From assembly GCA_002427885.1 (NCBI GenBank), contig DIZI01000031.1, forward strand, positions 137,248 through 201,247: DNA of 64,000 bases, given 5' to 3'. The DNA is from Paludibacter sp. UBA6032 (lineage in GTDB: Bacteria; Bacteroidota; Bacteroidia; Bacteroidales; Paludibacteraceae). Shown in pieces: positions 8,453 to 16,145 of this stretch. The stretch's first letter is position 1. The number at the start of each line of letters is the position of its first letter. The position numbers and the translations under genes were made by a program. The notes beneath the pieces were generated by a model. That model was not told the DNA's origin and did not search any database. It was given only the letters and a program-made list of their open reading frames with translations.

Positions 8453-8776
8453 ATGAAACGATTTGGACAAATAATTCATCTAAAACCTGATTGTGCCGAC
8501 GAATACGTGAAACAGCACGCTGCTGTGTGGCCCGGAGTTTTAAAAATGATAAACGATTGTAATATAAAGAATTATTCCATTTATAAAAAAGACAATGTGC
8601 TTTTTTCGTATTTTGAATATGTTGGTGATGATTTTGAAAGCGATATGTCAAAAATGGCGGCAGATGAAGAGACGCAGCGTTGGTGGGCTGTAGTAAAACC
8701 ATTGATGCAACCGATTGAAAACCGTAATATCGGTGAGTTTTGGGCTGATATGGAAGAAATTTTTCATTTAGATTAA
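8453..8776 (+). CDS. rhaM: L-rhamnose mutarotase family protein
   Basis: This 107-residue cytoplasmic protein belongs to the COG3254 mutarotase family, which interconverts alpha and beta anomers of L-rhamnose (some members act on L-fucose). It is the usual family length. Recognisable are the HAAVWPGVLKMI helix, the NYSIY strand with active-site Tyr, EETQRWWAVVKPLM, and the C-terminal EEIFHLD. I chose ATG 8453; longer frames run back into the upstream gene and the palindrome. It ends the block that begins at the GH31 gene. No isomerase, kinase or aldolase for rhamnose is in the window, so full catabolism must be encoded elsewhere. The deoxysugar specificity is by family only. Confidence 0.88.
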   Translation: MKRFGQIIHLKPDCADEYVKQHAAVWPGVLKMINDCNIKNYSIYKKDNVLFSYFEYVGDDFESDMSKMAADEETQRWWAVVKPLMQPIENRNIGEFWADMEEIFHLD

Positions 8777-8873
8777 ATATAAACGATATGAGTTTTGATA
8801 TTCAACAATGATAATTAGCTAATTGAGAAAAAATTATAATGCAAGTGATGTTATAAAATTCAAATAAATTTTG

Positions 8874-8881
8874 TAATTTTG
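8874..8881 (+). promoter_or_regulatory. Candidate -7 element for the DUF362 gene
   Basis: TAATTTTG matches the Bacteroidota -7 consensus TAnnTTTG and lies 51 bases upstream of the chosen ATG. No clear TTTG -33 element is visible at the right distance, so this is a tentative call. If it is used, the longer frame starting at TTG 8879 would be excluded as a start. Confidence 0.35.
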
Positions 8882-8932
8882 ATCAAATTATACCTTGAAA
8901 AAAGATATTTTAGCTTTTTAAAAATAATATGT

Positions 8933-10900
8933 ATGACAATTATTAAAAACTATTTTAAAAATGTGAAACTTTTAAAATGGTCGGCACTTGCAATTAGTTT
9001 GCTCGCATTATTTGCAATGGATATGGCTTTCACGGGAACTCAAACTGTAATAGAGGGTTCTTTTAGAGCCGATTCACTTTTTACTGCAGTACCGGCATCT
9101 GCAACTTCGGTAGCTGTGATTGCTTCAGATAATGTTAGTTTGACTAATCCCGTTTCGATGACATCAACATCCCTGACTTTTATTCAAATAAAAGATATGG
9201 TCAAAAAATCCATCAATTTGGTTGGTGGTATTTCCAAATATGTTCACAATGGAGATTCTGTAATTATAAAACCAAATATAGTGGGTGCCAAACTAACAGG
9301 AGATGGTGAAAATACAGATATTCGGGTGGTAAAAGCGATTATTAAACTTATTTACGAACAATATGGAAATGGTTGTACTATTTTCATTGGAGAAGGTTCT
9401 GCCCGTAGTACAGCTCAAATGGGTGGTGTGCTCTGGAAAGCAGCAGGATACCAGGATTTATCTACAGATGCTGATTTAACAGGAATAAATTTTCAACTGC
9501 TTGATTTAAATGATGAAGCTGCAGGAGGAGTTAATCTGATTTATAAAAAGACAACAAATAGTCTTGCCATAGATCAGGGTGGAAGTTACTGGATTCATAA
9601 ATATTTAGTTTCACCGAATGTAAAATATATTGATGTCCCTGTGTTGAAAATGCATGAACCGGGAATGACAAATTGTTTAAAGAACCAAATCGGAATTGCA
9701 GCTGGCTATCGATATGGTTTTAATAAAATGGCCGGTGGTGCCGGTGGTTATAAACTTATTCATCATGGTCATTTTACGGCAGCTTATAACTGGAAATCAT
9801 GGCAGGATGAGGAATTAACCGATTTATCCAGTTGTATTGATCGTTTTGATTTATGTGTCGTAGATGCATTGTTATGTTTGGAAAGTCAAAAAACGACCAT
9901 GTCAGGAGGCTCAAATCAGGTAAGACTAAATACCATTATTGCCGGACCAGACCCTGTTGCTGTAGATCATGTTTGTGCCAGAATAATTGGTTCAAATCCG
10001 GATGATATAGCTTTTCTAACAATGGGTGCAAAAATAGGTTTAGGAACCAACGACCCGGATAGTATAAGCATTTTTGGGGAAAATATTAAAACAAAATATA
10101 TGCATCGTTTTGATCGTGGTACTACTGTTCATGCCACTTATGGTCAAGGGAACCGTGTTTGGTTGATATCGCCTGCTTTTAATTATACAACCATGGCTAA
10201 TCAATATATTGCTAATGAAGCTAAATTGGCACCATCTAAGGGAGATCCGGGATGGTCAGCCCCAATATATTTCTTCGATGATAGGATTGATTTAGCAAGT
10301 TTTCTTAAACCTTCAAGTAGTGCTGTAGCTTATTGTTATACAAATGTATACTCGCCTAAAGCTACGACAGGTTCAGAACTATGGCTAAATTCAGAAGAAC
10401 AGATGATTGTTTATTTAAACGGTGTTCAGGTGTATAATTACAACGGTGTAGCCAGACCAAACGGAAATTTTGTAACAGACAAACCACTTATTAATTTGTT
10501 GGCAGGAGAAAATACTTTGCTTGTAAAAGTACTTCAGACAACCGGTTGTTATGATTTTGCTTTAAATATATGCGAACCCGGTACAATGGGTAACAGAGTA
10601 GATGGATTAAAATTTTATATTAAGAATTACAATGTTCCCGCTCCTTTGCTTTCTACAACAACTCAATTCAAAAATATTTCTTTTCCTTTTGATAAGCTTC
10701 GCATATTGCAAACAACAAATCAATTAACTGTTCAGAATGATGATGTAACTGAAATTGCTTTATATAATATGAATGGCGTGAAACTAGCCGGAACAAATGA
10801 AAAAAGTATAATTATCAGCAATTTGAAAGCAGGTATTTATATACTATCGGCTAAGTTAAATAATAGTTCTGTCATAAGTAAGAAAATTGTAAAACAATAA
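8933..10900 (+). CDS. Exported DUF362 protein with C-terminal T9SS sorting domain
   Basis: The 655-residue protein has a hydrophobic N-terminal signal (residues ~14-32, KWSALAISLLALFAMDMAF). Residues ~100-370 are a DUF362 domain, with IKPNIVG, GEGSAR, KMHEPGMTNCLKNQIGIA and DPVAVDHVCARIIG. A beta-sandwich follows (~440-570; WLNSEEQMIVYLNGVQVYN, GENTLLVKV). The C-terminus (IALYNMNG...NLKAGIYILSAKLNNSSVISKKIVK) is a type A T9SS sorting tail, so it should be secreted or surface-bound. I chose ATG 8933, which puts the signal close to the N-terminus. DUF362 proteins are usually cytoplasmic and often paired with iron-sulfur domains, so an extracellular version is odd. Function is unknown; it lies between the two methyltransferase blocks. 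Confidence 0.8.
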   Translation: MTIIKNYFKNVKLLKWSALAISLLALFAMDMAFTGTQTVIEGSFRADSLFTAVPASATSVAVIASDNVSLTNPVSMTSTSLTFIQIKDMVKKSINLVGGISKYVHNGDSVIIKPNIVGAKLTGDGENTDIRVVKAIIKLIYEQYGNGCTIFIGEGSARSTAQMGGVLWKAAGYQDLSTDADLTGINFQLLDLNDEAAGGVNLIYKKTTNSLAIDQGGSYWIHKYLVSPNVKYIDVPVLKMHEPGMTNCLKNQIGIAAGYRYGFNKMAGGAGGYKLIHHGHFTAAYNWKSWQDEELTDLSSCIDRFDLCVVDALLCLESQKTTMSGGSNQVRLNTIIAGPDPVAVDHVCARIIGSNPDDIAFLTMGAKIGLGTNDPDSISIFGENIKTKYMHRFDRGTTVHATYGQGNRVWLISPAFNYTTMANQYIANEAKLAPSKGDPGWSAPIYFFDDRIDLASFLKPSSSAVAYCYTNVYSPKATTGSELWLNSEEQMIVYLNGVQVYNYNGVARPNGNFVTDKPLINLLAGENTLLVKVLQTTGCYDFALNICEPGTMGNRVDGLKFYIKNYNVPAPLLSTTTQFKNISFPFDKLRILQTTNQLTVQNDDVTEIALYNMNGVKLAGTNEKSIIISNLKAGIYILSAKLNNSSVISKKIVKQ

Positions 10901-11096
10901 GTTCAGAGTTTTATCCATTTTGAGACCTATCATATAGATTTTATAATTGGATAAATTTAAATGACTGATATATATACAAGATATTATTTTCTTTGAATCT
11001 TTAAAAATTCTTTTTACTATTATAAAAATTCATGCTAAGGCTATACTTATCAGACAAAAACCATTCAAATATTTTTAAAAGATTCAATTAGAGGAA

Positions 11097-12017
11097 ATGA
11101 ATTATTTACAGTTACTTATATCAAGATTCTTTCATACATACACCTATAATATATTAATTGATTCATGGAAACTTTTTACGAGTTTATGGATTTATTTACT
11201 CATTGGAATTTTTTTTACCGCTCTTTTTCAGGCTTTTCTGGATAAACAAAAATTAAGCGAATGGGTGAAGCGAAACTCGCATATCTCAATTTTTGGTGCA
11301 GCTGCTTTTGGTGTGATTTCTCCTCTGGGAACTTATATTTGCTTGCCAATGGCAGGAAGTTTATTTAGAAAAGGCACTCCACTTGCCCCTTTAATGGCTT
11401 TTTTGGTAGCATCGCCTATTTTAAATCCAACTATCTTTATGTTAACAGTTGGAGCGTTTAGTTATGAAATGGCATTTGTTCGGTTATTTACAGGCATTTT
11501 TCTTGGAGTTATCGGAGGTTATTTATTTATGTATTTAGATAATCATGTAGGTAAAATATCCATAGAGGAACCACCAATAATGGATAAGAAAATGAATGAA
11601 GTTAATAGAACATTGTTCCAGAAATTTTTAAAAGAATTTAAGGGTTCTACCTTATACATGCTAAAGTATTTTTCGATTGCAATTGTAATTGCTGCAGCAA
11701 TAAAAAATTTAATTACCAGTGATCAGGTTGACTGGATGTTAGGAAATGGTTCGTTTCTATCGGTAGTGTTTGCTGCCGGAGCAGGTATTCCACTTTATTC
11801 ATGTGGTGGTGCAGCCATTCCAGTACTTTATCAACTCTCTGAATTAGGTATGACCAAAGGCGCTGTACTAGCATTCTTTATTTCAGGCCCCTCAACAAGA
11901 ATTTCGAATTTAGTAATCTTGAAATCTGTATTTAATTTTCGGATTCTTTCTATATACTTAAGTCTAGTCCTTTTAGGTGCTGTTTTATTCGGTTTTATAT
12001 ACAATTTGGTTCCCTGA
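11097..12017 (+). CDS. ArsP/YraQ-type (DUF318) permease
   Basis: This 306-residue inner-membrane protein has about eight hydrophobic helices in two halves around a basic loop (~residues 160-185). The paired signatures FGVISPLGTYICLPMAG...LVASPILNPTIFMLT and AGIPLYSCGGAAIPVLYQL...FFISGPSTRISNLVIL are typical of the ArsP_1/DUF318 permease family. Known members move organoarsenicals or metals. The conserved Cys in YSCGG lies in the second half. It stands alone between the exported DUF362 protein and a LamG-like secreted protein, with ~200 bases upstream free for a promoter. Substrate is unknown. Confidence 0.82.
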   Translation: MNYLQLLISRFFHTYTYNILIDSWKLFTSLWIYLLIGIFFTALFQAFLDKQKLSEWVKRNSHISIFGAAAFGVISPLGTYICLPMAGSLFRKGTPLAPLMAFLVASPILNPTIFMLTVGAFSYEMAFVRLFTGIFLGVIGGYLFMYLDNHVGKISIEEPPIMDKKMNEVNRTLFQKFLKEFKGSTLYMLKYFSIAIVIAAAIKNLITSDQVDWMLGNGSFLSVVFAAGAGIPLYSCGGAAIPVLYQLSELGMTKGAVLAFFISGPSTRISNLVILKSVFNFRILSIYLSLVLLGAVLFGFIYNLVP

Positions 12018-12076
12018 GTCTTTTATTGCTAATCTTTTTTATACTGTAATTTATTTTTTTCGTAGTAAATAAAATA

Positions 12077-13060
12077 ATGAAAAAACTATTCCTTTTACTC
12101 TTTATATTAGCCATAAGTATCCCATATACGCTTGCCAATGATAATCAGGTTGTTTGGAATATTGACAACCTTAGTTCGATTGGCGGTTATGGGGTACTGA
12201 TTTTTGGAAATCCTAAAATAATAACAACTGACAATGGCAATGCATTGGAATTTAATGGAAACGCAATAACAGCACCTGGAACAAATGCCGGCGATAGAAT
12301 ACAGATAACAGGGAATCCATTAGGTACAACTATTTCGGAATTTACTATTGAAATGATTTTTAAACCTTATGCGACAACCACTGATTTTGCTCCCCGTGTT
12401 TTTCATATTTGTCGTCCGGATAGTATGAGTGGACCCAGAGTTATGACTATGGAGATTCGATCGACGAGTTCGTGGACTACCGATTTTTATATTAAAAGCG
12501 TTACCGGTTCCGGGAAGATGGGTACTAAGTCATATCCTACCGACCAATGGATGCATATGGCAATGACTTATAAGAATGGTGTGATGAATGGCTATGTAAA
12601 CGGGATGTTGGACGCGACTCAAACTGGATCAACATACACCGGTTTACCTGCAACTGCTGAAGTCTCCTTAGGTGGACGTATGAATAATATGAATTATTTT
12701 AAGGGTTCAATTCGAAAATTAATTTTTACGCCAATAGCACTTGATCCATCTCAATTTACGATGGATGGAACTACCGGGGTTAATAATATTGCAAATGAAG
12801 ACTATAAGCTTTTTCAAAATTATCCTAATCCTGTTTGCAATGATACAGAGATTTCTTTTACACTTGCGTGTTCAGAACAAGTCAGTATCAAAGTTTTTAA
12901 TAATATGGGGCACGAAGTACAAACATTGGTGAACAGTTTTAAAAAAGAAGGAAAACACAAAGTATGCATTGGAAAAGGCAATCTTTCAGCAGGAATGTAT
13001 TTCTATACTATGTCTACTGCTTCTGGTTATTTTGAATCGAAAAAAATGATCATACTATAA
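12077..13060 (+). CDS. Secreted LamG/concanavalin-like protein with T9SS sorting domain
   Basis: The 327-residue protein begins with the signal peptide MKKLFLLLFILAISIPYTLA. Residues ~40-220 look like a LamG/concanavalin A-like jelly roll (FTIEMIFKPYA, DQWMHMAMTYKNGVMNGYVNG, LGGRMNNMNYFKGSIRKLIF). Residues ~245-327 form a type A T9SS sorting tail (FQNYPNPVCNDTEISFTL ... GNLSAGMYFYTMST ... KKMIIL). It is therefore probably exported through the type IX system and may bind carbohydrate. No catalytic motif is visible. It lies 59 bases after the permease and 81 bases before the RhaT-type gene. Confidence 0.82.
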   Translation: MKKLFLLLFILAISIPYTLANDNQVVWNIDNLSSIGGYGVLIFGNPKIITTDNGNALEFNGNAITAPGTNAGDRIQITGNPLGTTISEFTIEMIFKPYATTTDFAPRVFHICRPDSMSGPRVMTMEIRSTSSWTTDFYIKSVTGSGKMGTKSYPTDQWMHMAMTYKNGVMNGYVNGMLDATQTGSTYTGLPATAEVSLGGRMNNMNYFKGSIRKLIFTPIALDPSQFTMDGTTGVNNIANEDYKLFQNYPNPVCNDTEISFTLACSEQVSIKVFNNMGHEVQTLVNSFKKEGKHKVCIGKGNLSAGMYFYTMSTASGYFESKKMIIL

Positions 13061-13141
13061 TAGACTTATTAAAATTCATAATTATAAATAATGAGTGTAA
13101 CATCTTTTATAATATATGGTTAGTTCAATCAAATTTATAAC

Positions 13142-14200
13142 ATGATAAATTCTAATCCTTTACTTGGGACATTTTTTCACGCGGTTGGCGGTGCTTCGGC
13201 TTCAACCTGTTATTTGCCCAGTCAGAAAACCAAACAATGGTCGTGGGGAACATTCTGGTTGGTTCAGTCGGCTTTTGCCTGGCTGATTATGCCATTGGTG
13301 GTTGGATATTTCACCGTACCTGATTTTTTCGATATTCTGAAAAATGCTCCTTCCAAAACATTCTGGACTGCCTTTTTACTCGGGGGTGTGTATGGATTTG
13401 GTGGAATGTCATTCGGATTTGCCATTCAGAACATAGGCTATTCACTAACGTATTCCATCAGTATCGGACTTTCAGCTATACTTGGAACCATGACGCCTTT
13501 GATTCTCCGTGGTCAGGTGATTGAATATTTCAATCGTCCCGGAAGCACGATTGTACTTGTTGGAATGATCGTGGCAGTTGCCGGAATTATATTTATTGGT
13601 TTGGCCGGTTTCAAAAAAGAAAAGGATTTGGGCGAATTGAAAAACTCCGTTCATTTCAAAATGAAAATTGGTTTGACATTAGCTATTATTGCCGGATTCC
13701 TTTCGGCAGTTTTTAATATTTCACTCGAAGCCGGACAACCGATTTCGGATATTGCAGCACAACATGGAGCCGGTGAATTTGAGGGCAATGCCAAACTAAT
13801 TGTTTCTACTGCAGGATGTTTTGTGGTGAATCTGATATGGTTTCTGATTGCCGGAATTAAAGATAAAACGCTGAAAGAATTCACAAAAGCAAGCGGTATT
13901 CCATTTAGTCAGCGATTTAAAAATACCTTATGGTCAGCTTTGGCCGGAACACTTTGGTGCGGACAGTTCTTCTTTTACGGACTTGGTCATGTTCGCATGG
14001 GTAACTTTCAATTCATCAGTTGGGTGTTACATATGACGATGTTAATATTTTTTAGTTACGGAGTCGGGTTATTGATGAAAGAGTGGAAACAGGTTTCGAA
14101 AAGAACTTACATCATTTTAATTTTCGCCCTGGTACTTTTATTTGCTTCATCCGTCATTATATCTTACGGCAGTTATTACGGGGAACAAATGTTGAAATAA
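13142..14200 (+). CDS. rhaT: RhaT-type L-rhamnose/proton symporter
   Basis: The 352-residue inner-membrane protein has ten hydrophobic segments of the drug/metabolite transporter fold. The N-terminus (GTFFHAVGGASASTCYLPSQKTKQWSWGTFW) and the C-terminal LWCGQFFFYGLGHVRMGNFQFISWVLHMTMLIFFSYGVGLLMKEW region (quoted in part) match the order of conserved positions in E. coli RhaT. Family members import L-rhamnose or related methylpentoses with protons. It is the last gene before the repeat-filled gap leading to the corrinoid protein, on the same strand. The specificity could have shifted to a methylated sugar in this setting; that is inference. Confidence 0.85.
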   Translation: MINSNPLLGTFFHAVGGASASTCYLPSQKTKQWSWGTFWLVQSAFAWLIMPLVVGYFTVPDFFDILKNAPSKTFWTAFLLGGVYGFGGMSFGFAIQNIGYSLTYSISIGLSAILGTMTPLILRGQVIEYFNRPGSTIVLVGMIVAVAGIIFIGLAGFKKEKDLGELKNSVHFKMKIGLTLAIIAGFLSAVFNISLEAGQPISDIAAQHGAGEFEGNAKLIVSTAGCFVVNLIWFLIAGIKDKTLKEFTKASGIPFSQRFKNTLWSALAGTLWCGQFFFYGLGHVRMGNFQFISWVLHMTMLIFFSYGVGLLMKEWKQVSKRTYIILIFALVLLFASSVIISYGSYYGEQMLK

Positions 14201-14210
14201 TGTAATTTTG

Positions 14211-14455
14211 TTCTGCGGGCGTTATTTATAGTTATTTGCTTCGCGTTATTTACCTTCAGCGTTATTATTTGTAATACAAAGCAAATAACATCCAAACGAA
14301 AAAATAAGCGAAGTGTTAATAGCACGTAATAAATAACAGCTAATGGCTTAATAACGTGCGAAACACAAATTACACTAAGTAAATAACGCTGAAGGTAAAT
14401 AACAAACGAAGTTTAAATAACACCCGAAGGGCAAATAACATGAAATAAATAACAA
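14211..14455. repeat. Inverted array of GTTATTT..TTCG / CGAAG..AAATAAC units
   Basis: The gap from the rhaT stop to the corrinoid-protein start is filled by iterated short units. On the left they read GTTATTTGCTTCGCGTTATT and on the right AAATAACGCTGAAGG. A 22-base perfect inverted repeat (14245-14266 with 14382-14403) brackets about 115 bases. Small TTC/GAA-loop hairpins such as CACCCGAAGGGC recur. The same family occupies the trpD-trpC and trpC-trpF gaps. The units are not separated by unique spacers, so this is not a CRISPR array. Confidence 0.88.
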
Positions 14456-14466
14456 AGTATAATATT

Positions 14467-15138
14467 ATGAATCAGAAATTATTAGAAAAACTATCCGAAT
14501 GTGTTGAATTCGGAAAAATCAATCTGGCCTCGCCATATCCTCCTCAAATGAAGGGACTTCCGGGTGCAGATGAAATTACAAAGGAGGCTTTGGAAGCCGG
14601 AGTTACGCCTACAGAAATTTTGAATGATGCCTTGATTATTGCCATGAACAAAGTGGGTCAGAAATTCAGCGAAAACAAAATATTTGTTCCTCAAATGTTA
14701 TTGTCGGCCAAAGCTATGAGTGCTTCGATGATGCATTTAAAACCCTTTTTTGCCAATGGTTCGGTGAAACGTAAAGGAACATTTATTCTCGGAACGGTTT
14801 ACGGCGATTTGCACGATATTGGTAAAAATCTTTTCGGAATGATGGTGGAAGGTGCCGGCTGGGAAGTCATTGATTTGGGTATCGATGTGAAAATTGAAAA
14901 ATTTGTGGAAGCAGTACAGCAAAATCCGAATGCTGTTGTTGGAATTTCAGCTTTGTTGACAACGACCATGGTTCATATGAAACCGGTAATCGATGCCATT
15001 CGGATTGCTGTTCCTGAAACTAAAATCATTGTTGGCGGAGCACCACTTTCAGCTGAATTTGCAACATCAATCGGAGCTGATGGATATGGGAAAAATCCAC
15101 AGGAAGGCATTATGTGGTTGGATAAAATCTCTGCATAG
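14467..15138 (+). CDS. Corrinoid (cobalamin-binding) methyl-carrier protein, MtaC/MtvC type
   Basis: This 223-residue cytoplasmic protein carries the methyl group on a corrinoid between two methyltransferases. Residues 1-90 are the four-helix cap (NDALIIAMNKVGQKFSENKIFVPQMLLSAKAM). Residues ~95-223 are the Rossmann B12-binding domain: GDLHDIGKNLFGMM with the cobalt-ligand His116 in DxHxxG, SALLTTTM in place of the SxL loop, and IIVGGAPLS. Length and order match methanol, methylamine and vanillate corrinoid proteins. It ends 2 bases before the next gene, a Zn-type corrinoid methyltransferase, and so forms one translational unit with it. The methyl donor is not readable from this gene. Confidence 0.95.
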   Translation: MNQKLLEKLSECVEFGKINLASPYPPQMKGLPGADEITKEALEAGVTPTEILNDALIIAMNKVGQKFSENKIFVPQMLLSAKAMSASMMHLKPFFANGSVKRKGTFILGTVYGDLHDIGKNLFGMMVEGAGWEVIDLGIDVKIEKFVEAVQQNPNAVVGISALLTTTMVHMKPVIDAIRIAVPETKIIVGGAPLSAEFATSIGADGYGKNPQEGIMWLDKISA

Positions 15139-15140
15139 GG

Positions 15141-16145
15141 ATGAAGGAATTTATCAATCGGATTTTGCAAAGTTCCAAAGTAACTGCTTTACCAGTCATG
15201 ACACATCCGGGTATCGAAGCGATCGGGAAAACCGTTCGGGAAGCAGTATCCAGCGGAGAGATTCATTATAAGGCAATAAAATATATTTCAGAACATTTTG
15301 ATACACTTGCCTGTACTTCCATTATGGATTTGACGGTCGAAGCAGAAGCTTTCGGGGCAAAAATTAATTTTCCTGAACATGAAGTTCCTTCTGTATCCGA
15401 ACGATTAGTTGTTGATTTAGAGTCAGTAGAATTACTTGAAGTTCCTTCATTAGAAAAAGGCCGGATTTCACAATTTCTGTTAGCAAACAAACTTGCTGCA
15501 GAAAATATAAAAAACAAACCTGTTTTTTCAGGATGTATAGGTCCATTTTCTTTAGCCGGTCGATTGTACGATATGTCTGAAATAATGGTGGCCATTTACA
15601 TTGAACCTGATATAGTACTTCAACTTCTATCGAAATGTACAGAATTTTTAGTGAATTATTGCATAGCGTTAAAAGCAACCGGGACGGCTGGAGTAATTAT
15701 TGCCGAACCGGCTGCAGGTCTTCTATCAGATGATGATTGTAAGGAATATTCTTCAAATTTTGTAAAACAAATAGTTGATTCAGTGCAGGATGAAACATTT
15801 ACAATAATTCTGCATAATTGTGGAAATACCGGACATTGTACTAATGCTATGATAGCTAGTGGTGCTAAGGCATTACATTTTGGAAATGCCATTAATATGG
15901 AAGATGTTTTGAAACAATGTCCAAAGGATATTGTAGTGATGGGAAATCTGAATCCGGTTGGAGTTTTTAAACAGGGAACAAGAGAATCCGTCCGAAAAGC
16001 AACCCGCAAATTGTTGGATGAAACAGCCGGTTATCTTAATTTCGTTATTTCCAGTGGTTGTGATTTACCTCCTTTTGTGCCCGAAGAAAATATATATGCA
16101 TTTTTAGAAACAGTTGAAGAGTTTAATACCAAACAGTACACTTAA
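15141..16145 (+). CDS. Zinc-type corrinoid methyltransferase (MtaA/MtvA-like, UroD superfamily)
   Basis: The 334-residue protein is a UroD-fold methyltransferase with all three zinc ligands of the MtaA/CmuA group: His225 and Cys227 in LHNCGNTGHC and Cys307 in SSGCDLPPFVPEENI. Such enzymes move a methyl group between a methyl-corrinoid and a thiol or folate acceptor, or from the substrate to the corrinoid. MtaA itself uses coenzyme M, which Bacteroidota are not known to use, so the acceptor here is more likely tetrahydrofolate or a thiol. The direction is unresolved. It starts 2 bases after the corrinoid-protein stop and its stop overlaps the next start (TAATG), so all three are translationally coupled. 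Confidence 0.9.
   Translation: MKEFINRILQSSKVTALPVMTHPGIEAIGKTVREAVSSGEIHYKAIKYISEHFDTLACTSIMDLTVEAEAFGAKINFPEHEVPSVSERLVVDLESVELLEVPSLEKGRISQFLLANKLAAENIKNKPVFSGCIGPFSLAGRLYDMSEIMVAIYIEPDIVLQLLSKCTEFLVNYCIALKATGTAGVIIAEPAAGLLSDDDCKEYSSNFVKQIVDSVQDETFTIILHNCGNTGHCTNAMIASGAKALHFGNAINMEDVLKQCPKDIVVMGNLNPVGVFKQGTRESVRKATRKLLDETAGYLNFVISSGCDLPPFVPEENIYAFLETVEEFNTKQYT

Noticed and set aside
14211..14455. CRISPR array or tandem-spacer structure
   Set aside because: Units are short, imperfect and inverted, with no unique spacers and no cas genes.
4675..16145. Heme-pathway uroporphyrinogen decarboxylase (hemE) for any of the three UroD-fold genes
   Set aside because: None has the typical HemE N-terminal arginine motif that I could recognise; two carry the HxC zinc motif of corrinoid methyltransferases, and the neighbours are corrinoid and sugar genes, not heme genes.
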